Assembly (NCBI GenBank): GCA_021787565.1
Contig: JAJYLT010000018.1
Coordinates: 1-64,000, forward strand
Length of the DNA stretch: 64,000 nucleotides
Source: Acidobacteriota bacterium
GTDB taxonomy: Bacteria; Acidobacteriota; UBA4820; DSQY01
Direction of reading: 5' to 3'
Shown here: one piece after another, positions 53,914-62,700 of the stretch
Position numbering within the stretch: the first letter of the stretch is position 1
Layout of the letters: each line of letters starts with the position of its first letter
Position numbers and translations under genes: made by a program
Notes under the pieces: generated by a model
Told to the model about the DNA's origin: nothing
Databases searched by the model: none
Seen by the model: the letters and a program-made list of their open reading frames with translations, nothing else

Positions 53914-55530
53914 ATGACCGCCCGCCTGCTCGTCATCGGCCTCGACGGCGCGACGTGGGACCTGCTCGACGTGCTGGTGCGGGCGGGGAAGATGCCGAAC
54001 CTGGCTTCGCTGGTGGCGCGCTCCGTCCACGCGCCCATGCGCTCGGCGCACCCGCCGGTGACGGCGCCGGCGTGGGTCTCCGTGGCCACGGGGGTGAACC
54101 CGGGCCGCCACGGCTGCTTCGACTTCAACACGCCCGAGGGGAGCCTCCGCACGCTCCGGCCGCTCCAGGCCTGGGACATCGCCGAGAAGACCTTCTACGA
54201 GGTGCTCACGGAGCGCGGGCGCAAGACCGTCCTCGTGAACCTCCCCGTGACCTATCCGCCGCTGACGCAGCAGCCCACGCTCACCTCCCTCCTCACGCAG
54301 GGGGACAACGCCGTCTTCCCCGAGAGCCTCCGGGAGAAATACCCCCTCCTGTCTGGCTACCGCGTCTTCCCCGACACCCGCCTGCGGGCGCGCGGAGAGG
54401 CCGAGGGGTACCTGAAGGACATCCGCGCCGTGGAGGTGGCCCGCTTCGACGCCGTGCGCACCCTCTGGGATGAGCCCTGGGACTGCTTCTTCGTGGTCTT
54501 CTCGGGGACCGACTGGGTGAGCCACGAAGCCTTCCCGGACCTCGTGGAGGGGCGCTTCGAGCGCTGCCCGCAGGCCCTCGGCATGTTCGAGGACGCCGAC
54601 CGCTACCTCGGCTGGATGGCCGAGAGGCTGGGCCCCGGCGACCACCTCCTCATGGTCAGCGACCACGGCTTCACGACCGCGAAGGGCATCTTCTACCTCA
54701 ACGAGTGGCTCCAGCAGCGCGGCTTCCTCGTCCCCGACTATGCCCGGCCCGCCTTCCCGCCGAGCCACCGGATGGAGGAGGAGGCCCTCAGGGCCATGGG
54801 AGGAGAGGCGCGCAAGCTGCCGCCCTGGGTCCTTCGCGCCGTCTACCTCAACGGTTCGGCGCGCTTCCTCGCCAAGGTCTACCGCAAGCTCGGCGGTACC
54901 TGGCCCCTCAGCCTCGCGGTGGACCCTCGGCGCAGCAGGGCCTCGGCCCTCACCGCGGAATGCCATGGCATCACGATCCACGCGGCGGGCCGCTTCCCGG
55001 AGGGCTCCGTGCCCGAGGCCTCGGTGGAGGGGCTCATCGCCGACCTCCAGGGCGCCCTGGCTGAGCTGAAGGACCCCGACGGCGGGCCCGTCTTCCTAAG
55101 CGCCGACCGCCGGGAATCGGTCTATCACGGACCCCAGACCGCCCGCGCGGCGGACCTCCTGCTGGCTCCCGGCCGCTGGGGCGTGGCCGCCGCCCTCAAG
55201 GCCCTCAAGGCCATCCCCTTCGTCTTCCACCCCACGGGCATCCACGCCTCCGAGGGCATCTTCCTGGGCTTCGGCCCCGCCTTCGCCCGGGGCCGCCTGC
55301 CCGCCGGCACCCTCGCCGTCACCGACGTGGCCCCCCTCATCTTCCACTGCCTGGGCGAGGCCATCCCCGAAGGCCTCGACGGCCGCCTGCGCGAGTCCCT
55401 CTTCGCCCCCGGCTTTCTCGACAAGAGCCCTCCCGCCTTCGCCCCCGTCGCCCTCCCCGACCGCACCCGCGGCGACCTCGACGCCGCCGCCATCCAGGAG
55501 AAGCTCAAGGGGCTGGGGTATATGGGGTGA
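53914..55530 (+). CDS. Alkaline-phosphatase-superfamily phosphodiesterase/phosphotransferase 4, LGY tail
   Basis: 538 residues: LLVIGLDGATWDLLDVLV, PVTAPAWVSVATGVNPGRHG (catalytic position is a Ser/Thr in WVSVATG), VVFSGTDWVSHEAF, LLMVSDHGFTTAKGIFYLN and PTGIHASEGIFLGFGP. No signal peptide. It ends IQEKLKGLGYMG. It follows a broken four-helix-bundle gene, repeating the 44.9-46.6 kb and 51.3-53.2 kb arrangement. Confidence 0.9.
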   Translation: MTARLLVIGLDGATWDLLDVLVRAGKMPNLASLVARSVHAPMRSAHPPVTAPAWVSVATGVNPGRHGCFDFNTPEGSLRTLRPLQAWDIAEKTFYEVLTERGRKTVLVNLPVTYPPLTQQPTLTSLLTQGDNAVFPESLREKYPLLSGYRVFPDTRLRARGEAEGYLKDIRAVEVARFDAVRTLWDEPWDCFFVVFSGTDWVSHEAFPDLVEGRFERCPQALGMFEDADRYLGWMAERLGPGDHLLMVSDHGFTTAKGIFYLNEWLQQRGFLVPDYARPAFPPSHRMEEEALRAMGGEARKLPPWVLRAVYLNGSARFLAKVYRKLGGTWPLSLAVDPRRSRASALTAECHGITIHAAGRFPEGSVPEASVEGLIADLQGALAELKDPDGGPVFLSADRRESVYHGPQTARAADLLLAPGRWGVAAALKALKAIPFVFHPTGIHASEGIFLGFGPAFARGRLPAGTLAVTDVAPLIFHCLGEAIPEGLDGRLRESLFAPGFLDKSPPAFAPVALPDRTRGDLDAAAIQEKLKGLGYMG

Positions 55531-55799
55531 TGGTGGGTGATGAGGTGAGTAGGGGATGAGGTGATGAGGTGATGAGGTGATGAGGTGATGAAGCGATGAA
55601 GCGATGAAGCGATGAGGGGATGAGGTGAGGGGGTGAGTAGGTGACGAGGTGAGTAAGGCGGGACACGGTGGAGCCGCCCCATCATCCCTCATCCCTCATC
55701 CATCATCTATCATCCATCATCCTTCCCGATCTCTTCGTGCCTATCCCCTCGTCCTTCCTCCGTGCCGTGTCCGTGGTGCGTTCCTGTCTTTGCGCGTCC
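55531..55799. repeat. Long spacer of GATGAGGT, GATGAAGC and TCATCCAT arrays
   Basis: GATGAGGT units, then GATGAAGC units and GGTGAGTAGGTGACGAGG to about 55655, then CATCCCTCATCCATCATCTATC-type units to about 55722. No gene. Confidence 0.85.
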
Positions 55800-56846
55800 T
55801 TACGGAATCGCCGGCGGGCCGCCGAACTTCTCGCGGAACTTGCGGGGGTAGTACCGCAGGCCGAGGGGGCGCATCCAGCGACGCTGGATCTCGCGCCAGA
55901 GGGGGTTGCCCTTGAACTCGCGGCGCATGGCGCGGGAGCGGCGCATGAGGGAGGCCCACTCGCTCCGGCGCCCCGTCCGGCTGGCGGCGGTGAGGCCCCA
56001 GGCCCACCCCTTTACGAAGAAGGGGGTGTACATCAGGAGGTAGCGGGCCGGCCAGTAGCGGACGGCGAGGGCGTTGATGTTGCGGTGGAGCAGGTACTTC
56101 TTCTCGCCCGAGAGCTTCCCCTGGGAGCTGATGCCCCGCTTGTGCGGGATGCGGGTCGAGGGCACCAGGTGGAAGTCGTAGCCGGCAAGGCGGATCCGGA
56201 AGCAGAGGTCCACGTCCTCCAGGAGGACGAAGAAGTCCTCATCGAGGAGCCCCGCCTGGCGAAGGGCCTCGCTCCGGTACATGGCCGCTGCGGCGCAGAC
56301 CCCGAACACCTCCTCCGGCTCCGTCGGCGCCTCCTCCACGGGGCGGCCGATGGCCCGGTCCCGCGCCCCTGGGAGCGAGAAGAGCTCCACCCCCATGGAG
56401 TCGATGCGGTCCTGGTCGCCATGGCGCACTAGCAGGGGCTGGACTCCGCCGTCCTCGGGATGGGCCTCCAGGAAGGCGAGAATGGTCTCCAGCGCCCCCT
56501 CGGGCACCTCGGTGTCGTTGTTGAGGAGCATGACGTAGGGGTAGCCGCGCTCCAGCGCCCACCGGAGGCCCGCGTTGTTCCCCCCCGCGAAGCCCAGGTT
56601 GGCCCCGTTCTGAAGCATCACGACCCAGGGAAAGCGCCCCTCCACCGCCTCCAGCGTGTCGTCCGTCGAGCCGTTATCCACCACCACGACGGCCTCGCCC
56701 TCCGTGGGGTGGCCCGCCCGCTCCAGGCTCTGAAGGCACGCCAGCGTGTCCGCCCGGCCGTTCCACGTCAGGATGACGACCGCGAGCTTCTGGCGGGGGA
56801 GATCCGCCGTCCTGCTGTCGGCCTTCGGAGACTTCGAATCCGCCAC
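55800..56846 (-). CDS. Family 2 glycosyltransferase (rhamnosyltransferase-like)
   Basis: About 348 residues on the opposite strand to its neighbours. It has the GT-A start LAVVILTWNGRADTLACLQSL, VVVVDNGSTDDTLEAV, NLGFAGGNNAGLRWAL, the metal motif region VMLLNNDTEVPEG, and LLEDVDLCFRIRLAGYDFHL. The start is uncertain: GTG 56846 has GGAGAGG upstream, ATG 56897 is also in frame, and the longer frame enters repeat DNA. It probably transfers rhamnose or a related sugar to the growing repeat unit. Confidence 0.88.
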   Translation of the reverse strand: MADSKSPKADSRTADLPRQKLAVVILTWNGRADTLACLQSLERAGHPTEGEAVVVVDNGSTDDTLEAVEGRFPWVVMLQNGANLGFAGGNNAGLRWALERGYPYVMLLNNDTEVPEGALETILAFLEAHPEDGGVQPLLVRHGDQDRIDSMGVELFSLPGARDRAIGRPVEEAPTEPEEVFGVCAAAAMYRSEALRQAGLLDEDFFVLLEDVDLCFRIRLAGYDFHLVPSTRIPHKRGISSQGKLSGEKKYLLHRNINALAVRYWPARYLLMYTPFFVKGWAWGLTAASRTGRRSEWASLMRRSRAMRREFKGNPLWREIQRRWMRPLGLRYYPRKFREKFGGPPAIP

Positions 56847-56939
56847 GTCACCGCCTCTCCATGAGGAGGGTCGCACCCGCCGCCCCCGTTTGTCCATGGG
56901 TGGCTTCGTGAAGGGCGGTGGAGGGTGGAGGGTGGAGGA

Positions 56940-57045
56940 GCCCCTGTGGGGCGGGCGCCCCCGCCCGCCGCTTCGAAGGCCTTCATGCGCCGGGAGCGGC
57001 CGACTCCTCTCGGCCGAACGCGGGCGAGGGCGCCCGCGCCACGGG
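56940..57045. repeat. Composite REP-like palindrome block
   Basis: GTGGGGCGGGCGCCC and CGCCCGCCGCTTCGAAGG, then AGCGGCCGACTCCTCTCGG CCGAACGCGGGCG. The same order occurs at 62341-62465. The rest of 56847-57273 has no gene. Confidence 0.65.
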
Positions 57046-57273
57046 GTGGGAAACGTGGCCATCGGCCGCACGGATGGGGCCGCCATGAAGGCCTGCCCGC
57101 ATACCAGGCCCTTGTCCAGCGGGAGGCGAAGTCCTTCGCCGACCACCGGCGAACTCCCCGAGCCCCTCCTTCCCCGCCTGCCCGCCCAGTGTTACCATGC
57201 GGCTGCGGCGTTTCAGCCGCCAGGGCCCCGGACTGCACGATGCCGATCCGGAAGCCGATGGACTCCTCATTAG

Positions 57274-58254
57274 GTGGCGCAGCAGAACATGGTCATCGAA
57301 CCGCCGAAGATCGGCATCATCATCTTGAGCTACAACGGGGCAGAGGACGTGTTGCGCTGCCTCGAGGCGCTCCGCGAGTGCCGGACGGGCAACCGGCGCG
57401 TCTGGGTCGTGGACAACGACTCCACCGACGGGTCGAAGGAGACCCTGCCTCCGGCGCTCTTCGGTGAAGAGATCTGGCTGGAGACGGGGGCCAACCTCGG
57501 CTACGCCGGAGGCAACAACGCCGGCATCCGCGAGGCCCTGGCGTGGGGGGCCGAGTACGTGCTGGTCCTCAACCCCGACTGCGAGGTGGAGCCCGACTTT
57601 CTCCCTCCCCTCCTGCGCGCCCTGGAGGCCGTGCCGAGGGCGGGCATCGCCTGCCCTCTCGTCTTCGCCGAGGACGGCAGGAGCGTCCAGTCCCTGGGCG
57701 GCGCCGCGAGCCTCTGGACCGGCCGCTGCCGCCGGCGCCTGCACGGCCTCTCTACCGAAGGGGAGAACCTGCCCCGATGGTCGGAGGTGGACTTCCCCCA
57801 CGGCGCCTGCATGCTCCTCAAACGCCCCTTCCTGGAGGAGGTGGGGCTCCTCAACGAGGCCTACTTCCTTTACTACGAGGACGTGGAGCTGGGGCTCCGG
57901 GCCCGCCGGGAGGTCTGGAAGACCCTCGCCATCCCCCACAGCCACGTCCGGCACCGGGAGACCACGAAGCGCGGTTCGGCCAGCCCCGTGGTGAGCTACT
58001 TTGGCACGCGGAACCAGGCCTGGGTCGTGGCCGAATACGGGCGCCTCTGGCACCGCATCAGCTTCCTCTTCCTCTCCCTCTTCCTCCGCTGGCCGCTCAA
58101 GTTCGGCGCGAGGCTGATTCGCGGCCGCTTCCGCGCCGCCTGGGCCGTGGTCCGGGGGGCCTGGAGCGGCCTGTTCTCCAAGGATTGGGAGGATACCCGC
58201 CACACCGTCCTCCCCCGCGCCGGCCGCCGGCGCCGCATGCCCAACATCGTCTGA
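57274..58254 (+). CDS. Family 2 glycosyltransferase
   Basis: 326 residues: IGIIILSYNGAEDVLRCLEA, VWVVDNDSTDGSKETL, NLGYAGGNNAGIREAL, YVLVLNPDCEVEPDFL and LYYEDVELGLRARREV, then a C-terminal hydrophobic stretch (ISFLFLSLFLRWPLKFG) that may tether it to the membrane. Start GTG 57274 or ATG 57289. It is divergent from the other family-2 enzyme and probably adds another residue of the same glycan. Confidence 0.9.
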   Translation: MAQQNMVIEPPKIGIIILSYNGAEDVLRCLEALRECRTGNRRVWVVDNDSTDGSKETLPPALFGEEIWLETGANLGYAGGNNAGIREALAWGAEYVLVLNPDCEVEPDFLPPLLRALEAVPRAGIACPLVFAEDGRSVQSLGGAASLWTGRCRRRLHGLSTEGENLPRWSEVDFPHGACMLLKRPFLEEVGLLNEAYFLYYEDVELGLRARREVWKTLAIPHSHVRHRETTKRGSASPVVSYFGTRNQAWVVAEYGRLWHRISFLFLSLFLRWPLKFGARLIRGRFRAAWAVVRGAWSGLFSKDWEDTRHTVLPRAGRRRRMPNIV

Positions 58255-58481
58255 CGGGACCTGGAAAGAGCGAGCCGACGGACCGGCCTTGATAGTGTCA
58301 AGTGGTGATTGGAACCATTGCCAGATCAGAGAGTTGCGATTTTGTCATGGGAGGCCGGACAGAATGGGCCCCCCAGGGCGAGGCGGGCATCGGAAGCCCG
58401 AGAACTCAAGCTGGAAGCATGTCGCCATAGCCTTCTGACCTTTCTCTCTTGGCCGCCGCCGAAGGGGTACACCATGGAGAG

Positions 58482-58633
58482 CCCAAATTCCGCGATGGAA
58501 TTGCACTCGTAGGAGCGCCGCCCCCGGCGCGATGCGCCGTTCACGGGAACCGCATCGTCTCAGCGGGTTCCCCCGGTTCGCGGCGAGGCGCCGCTCCAAC
58601 GCAGGCGTTGAGCGCTATCGCGGAATTTTTGGG
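58482..58633. mobile_element. MITE-like repeat, copy 4
   Basis: Ends CCCAAATTCCGCGAT and ATCGCGGAATTTTTGGG. AGAG is repeated on both sides, a partial target duplication. The rest of 58255-58724 has no gene. The wzc promoter starts 14 bases after the element. Confidence 0.85.
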
Positions 58634-58646
58634 AGAGCCAGGAGGT

Positions 58647-58676
58647 TTGACAAACCCTCTCCCTCTATGCTAGAAA
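58647..58676 (+). promoter_or_regulatory. Promoter of the wzc-like gene
   Basis: TTGACA, 18-base spacer, TAGAAA preceded by TGC (extended -10). It lies between the repeat copy and the GTG start at 58725. Confidence 0.7.
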
Positions 58677-58724
58677 AAATAGAGGTTTTCAGACGAATGT
58701 ACGGTAACGCAAGGGGATTTTGCC

Positions 58725-60878
58725 GTGGCGATCGACGAGAGAGCATCCGATAGCTCGAACATCCAAAGCGTTGAACCTCTCGCGCAAGAGCTGGACCTCG
58801 CCGGCTACGTGCAACTCTTCCTGGACTACCGCTGGTGGATCGCCGGCGCCACCGCGGCCGCCACCCTGCTGGGGTTCCTGTACGCCTTCCTCGCCACGCC
58901 CGTCTACACGGCCACGGTGACGGTTTTTGTGGACCGGGGGGCGCAAAACGGCAGCAAGGACCTGGCCAACGTGGCGGCGACCGATCTGAGCACGGAGCTC
59001 TTCTTCAACTCGCAGATCGCCATCATGAAGAGCAAGGAGGTCGCGCAAGAGGCCTTCAACGCCCTGAGCCTGAAGGATAACCCGGCCTTCAAGGACCTCC
59101 CGAGGCCTGTGGATGCCTTCAGGGGCATGATCGGCGTTCAGCGCAAGCGCGACAGCGCGCTCTTCGACATCTCCGTGACCGCCCCTCACAAGGACGAGGT
59201 GGCGGCTTGGGCCAACGCCGTGGCGAAGGCCTACGACGAAGTGACCTTGAACCAGAAGCTTCACTACCTGCGCGAGGCGGACAAGGTCATGACGGACCAG
59301 GCCGCCCGGCTGGAGCAGGAGTACCAGAAGCTCCAGCAGCAGTACGGAACCTACCTCGCCAAGACCGGCAACTACTTCCCCGCGAACGAACGCGCCATCA
59401 CGGACAGCCGAATCCAGGGGCTCGAACTGCGCCGAAATGACGTACTCATCCAGAAGAACGCCGTAGAGGCCAAGCTCGGCCAGCTCCGCACCATCCAGAC
59501 GGATGGCCGGGACCCCCTGGCCATCGTCTCCATCCAGGAAGACCCGGTCATCCAAGACCTCACCAGGCAGTACAACCAGGCCCAGAAGGACCTGGCGCAG
59601 CTCTCCGCACAGTTCACGAACAAGCATCCGCTGGTCATCAAGAAGAAGGAGGAGATCGCGGCGCTCCAGCGGCGCATCCGCGACCAGGCCCTCAACATCC
59701 TTCATGCCACCGAGAGCCAGTACGCCTCCCTGAGCCAGGAGTATGCCTCGCTGACGCAGGATCTGGACTCGCTCAAGGTGCAGGCCATCTCCACGACCGA
59801 GGGCTCCACGCAGAGCGAGTCGCTCCAGGCTGGGGTCCAGGCCATCCGAAAATACATGGACCTGCTCACGGACAAGATGCGCGAGGTGGACGTGGCGGCG
59901 AGCCTCACTTCCAACGTCGCTCGCACCGTGGACAAGGCCGAAACGCCCACCCATCCCAGCAAGCCCAACAAGAAGATGGTCGTGCTCCTCTCCTTCATGC
60001 TGGGCTTGATGGGTTCCGTAGGTTCGGTGCTGCTGGTGCGAGCCCTGGACACCCGCGTGAAGGCCCCGGAGGAGATGGAGCGGCGCTTCGGGTTGAGCGC
60101 CTTCGGCGTCATTCCCGTGAAGACCGAAGAGAACCTGCCCATGCTGCAGGAGGCCTTTCTGAGCCTACGCACCTCCCTCATCTACGCGAGCGACCACAAG
60201 GCCCGCCGCCTCTGGATGGTGACCTCCCCCTCGGCGGGCGAGGGCAAGAGCACCATCGTGGTCAACCTGGGGATCACCTTGGCCGCCGCGGGGGACCGGG
60301 TGCTGCTGATGGACTGCGATGTGCGGAAGCCGACGCTGTACCGCCATTTCGGCAAACCGATGGAGGCGGGGCTGTCGGCTTACTTGGCCTCGGACGACGA
60401 GGACTACAAGGGATATCTGAGCGAAACGGGCAAACCCGGCCTGTGGCTGATGACCTCCGGCAAGAGCCCGGCCAACCCGCCCAGCCTGTTCGACATGGAG
60501 AAATTCCACCGCCTGATGGTGGACGCGGCCGCTCGGTACGACTGGGTCCTTTTGGACACTCCGCCGGTGCTGGCGGTAACGGACGCGGTGGCGCTGGCCG
60601 ACAAGGTGGACGGCATCCTGCTGGTGGCGCGGTACCGGTTCACGCACCTGCCCCTCGTGGGGCAGGCCCTGGGGCAGTTCGAACGGATTGGCAAGCCCGT
60701 GACTGGCTCGGTTCTCAACCAATTCGAGTGGATGCGCCATTATTACTACCATAAATATTATCACCGCCACTACCACTACTACTATGGGAAGCAGGCGCCG
60801 CAAACCCCCTGGGAGAAGGTTCGGAGCTTCCCCTCTCGAATCTGGCGCGCCAGGATGGAAGGCCACGGGCGGCGTTAG
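58725..60878 (+). CDS. wzc: Wzc-type polysaccharide co-polymerase/tyrosine autokinase
   Basis: 717 residues. Wzz domain with TM1 (YRWWIAGATAAATLLGFLYA), a long periplasmic coiled coil (about residues 180-390), and TM2 (MVVLLSFMLGLMGSVGSVLL). The cytoplasmic BY-kinase has Walker A SPSAGEGKST, Walker A' VLLMDCDVRKP and Walker B DWVLLDTPPV. The C-terminus carries nine tyrosines mixed with histidines (MRHYYYHKYYHRHYHYYYGK), richer than the usual tyrosine cluster. It controls chain length and export. Start GTG 58725 after AGGGGA. Confidence 0.95.
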   Translation: MAIDERASDSSNIQSVEPLAQELDLAGYVQLFLDYRWWIAGATAAATLLGFLYAFLATPVYTATVTVFVDRGAQNGSKDLANVAATDLSTELFFNSQIAIMKSKEVAQEAFNALSLKDNPAFKDLPRPVDAFRGMIGVQRKRDSALFDISVTAPHKDEVAAWANAVAKAYDEVTLNQKLHYLREADKVMTDQAARLEQEYQKLQQQYGTYLAKTGNYFPANERAITDSRIQGLELRRNDVLIQKNAVEAKLGQLRTIQTDGRDPLAIVSIQEDPVIQDLTRQYNQAQKDLAQLSAQFTNKHPLVIKKKEEIAALQRRIRDQALNILHATESQYASLSQEYASLTQDLDSLKVQAISTTEGSTQSESLQAGVQAIRKYMDLLTDKMREVDVAASLTSNVARTVDKAETPTHPSKPNKKMVVLLSFMLGLMGSVGSVLLVRALDTRVKAPEEMERRFGLSAFGVIPVKTEENLPMLQEAFLSLRTSLIYASDHKARRLWMVTSPSAGEGKSTIVVNLGITLAAAGDRVLLMDCDVRKPTLYRHFGKPMEAGLSAYLASDDEDYKGYLSETGKPGLWLMTSGKSPANPPSLFDMEKFHRLMVDAAARYDWVLLDTPPVLAVTDAVALADKVDGILLVARYRFTHLPLVGQALGQFERIGKPVTGSVLNQFEWMRHYYYHKYYHRHYHYYYGKQAPQTPWEKVRSFPSRIWRARMEGHGRR

Positions 60879-61232
60879 GCGGACGCCTCGAGGGTTGCTG
60901 GAGTGCGGTGATGCGGCGCCGCGGGGCCGCGTGCGGCGGGGCTCATCTTGGATTATCATGGGCCTGTTCGCGATGATTCAAGGGCGGAGTGTCGGCCCAT
61001 TTTTCAATCCAATTCGGTAATAATGGTAAGGGACCGCCGCGCCCTCCCCCAGTTCCGAATTCCCGCCGGTTTTCCCAGGGCCCTATGGATGATAGATGAT
61101 GGATGATAGATGATAGATGATAGATGAGGGACAGGGGACAGGGGGTGGTTGCCGCATCCATCCCAAATCCCCAATCCCTCTGTGTCTGTGGTATTTTTCC
61201 AATTCGCAATTCGCCATTCGCAATCCCCCCCC
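60879..61232. repeat. Spacer with GATGATAGAT array
   Basis: No gene. Units of GATGATAGAT/GATGATGGAT at about 61086-61127, then the words ATTCGCAATTCGCCATTCGC just before galE. Confidence 0.75.
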
Positions 61233-62207
61233 ATGCCTGAAACCATCCTGGTCACCGGCGGTGCCGGCTACATCGGATCCCACGCCTGCAAGGCCCTCGG
61301 GGGCGCGGGCTACCTCCCCGTCGCCTACGACAACCTCTCCCGCGGCCACCGCGAATTGGTGCGGTGGGGCCCGCTGGAGGAGGGCGAGCTCTCCGACTCC
61401 CGGCGCCTGGGCGAGGTCCTGCGCAAGCACCGCCCGATCGCCGTCATGCACTTCGCCGCCTTCACCTACGTGGGCGAGTCGGTGCGCCAGCCGCTCCTCT
61501 ACTATGCCAACAACGTGGGCGGGGCCCTGTCGCTCCTCGCCGCCATGCAAGAGGCGGGGGTGGACACCATCGTCTTTTCCAGCACCGCCGCGGTCTACGG
61601 CGATCCCCGGCGGGTTCCGCTCTCCGAGCAGGACCCCCGCCAACCGGTGAACCCCTACGGCCGCGGCAAGCGCCTCATCGAGGAACTTCTCGAAGACCAG
61701 GCGGCGGCGCGGGGGTTGCGCCACGCATCGCTGCGCTACTTCAACGCCGCTGGAGCCGACCAGGGCGGAGAAACGGGAGAGTGGCACCAGCCCGAGACGC
61801 ACCTCATCCCGCTCGTTCTGCAAGCCGCCTTGGGCCAGGGGCCTCCGCTCGTCCTTTACGGCGACGACTACGACACGCCGGACGGGACCTGCATCCGGGA
61901 CTACGTCCACGTCAGCGACCTCGCCCAGGCCCACCTGCTCGCTCTGGAGGCTCTGCGCGCCGGCCGCCCGGGAGGCGCCTTCAACCTCGGCAGCGGCGAG
62001 GGCTACAGCGTGCACGAGGTCATCCAAGCCTGCCGTCGCGTCACCGGCCGCTCCATCCCCGTCACCATCGGTCCCCGGCGCGAGGGCGACCCCCCGCGCC
62101 TGGTGGCGGATGCCACGCGGGCTCGCGAGCAGCTCGGCTGGCGCCCGGTTGCCTCGGACCTCGAGATCATCGTCCGCACCGCCTGGACCTGGCACCGCCG
62201 CCCGTAG
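61233..62207 (+). CDS. galE: UDP-glucose 4-epimerase
   Basis: Interconverts UDP-glucose and UDP-galactose. The 324-residue protein has ILVTGGAGYIGSHACKAL, HFAAFTYVGESVRQPL, FSSTAAVYG, the catalytic NPYGRGKRLIEEL (Tyr, Lys), RYFNAAGAD and GTCIRDYVHVSDLAQAHL. Start ATG 61233 is chosen; the longer frame reads through spacer repeats. Its TAG stop lies in the first bases of a REP-like repeat. Confidence 0.95.
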   Translation: MPETILVTGGAGYIGSHACKALGGAGYLPVAYDNLSRGHRELVRWGPLEEGELSDSRRLGEVLRKHRPIAVMHFAAFTYVGESVRQPLLYYANNVGGALSLLAAMQEAGVDTIVFSSTAAVYGDPRRVPLSEQDPRQPVNPYGRGKRLIEELLEDQAAARGLRHASLRYFNAAGADQGGETGEWHQPETHLIPLVLQAALGQGPPLVLYGDDYDTPDGTCIRDYVHVSDLAQAHLLALEALRAGRPGGAFNLGSGEGYSVHEVIQACRRVTGRSIPVTIGPRREGDPPRLVADATRAREQLGWRPVASDLEIIVRTAWTWHRRP

Positions 62208-62515
62208 CGGCCGACTCCCGTCGGCCGAACGCGCGGGGGGCGGTACGGCGGCGGTTCGGCCGCAAGGAACCGGCCGCTAGTGCGCCCGGGGGAGGGCCGG
62301 TGTGGGAGCGGCCTCTTCGAAGGCGATCATTCAATCTTTCCGTGGGGCGGGCGCCCTCGCCCGCGGCTTCGAGGTTTCTCATTCACCGTAGCGGCCGGCC
62401 GCCGGCCGGCCGAACACGCGGGCGGTGGCACGGCGGGGTTCGGCCGCCCAGCGGGCGGCCGCTACAGCCGAGGGAAGACCTTCGGGGGGTACGGCCGGCA
62501 GGAACCGGCCGCTAC
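62203..62515. repeat. GTAGCGGCCG REP-like palindromes
   Basis: Two near-complete units (62203-62280 and 62388-62465), each GTAGCGGCCG ... GGCCGAAC ... GTTCGGCCGC ... CGGCCGCTA, plus a partial one at 62489-62515. The rest of 62208-62700 has no gene. Confidence 0.8.
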
Positions 62516-62700
62516 ATTCATTCGTGTCATTCCGGGGCCTCGGTTGCGAAGGGCATGCCAGCCCGGAATCCTGTGGAAGCAAACGGTGGGTATTTCGGCG
62601 GGATCCGGTGCCAGCGGCCCTTCGGAGGTTGCCACGGGATGACGCACGAACGGGGGGCCGACCACCGACCACCGACTACGGACCACCGACTACGGAGACC

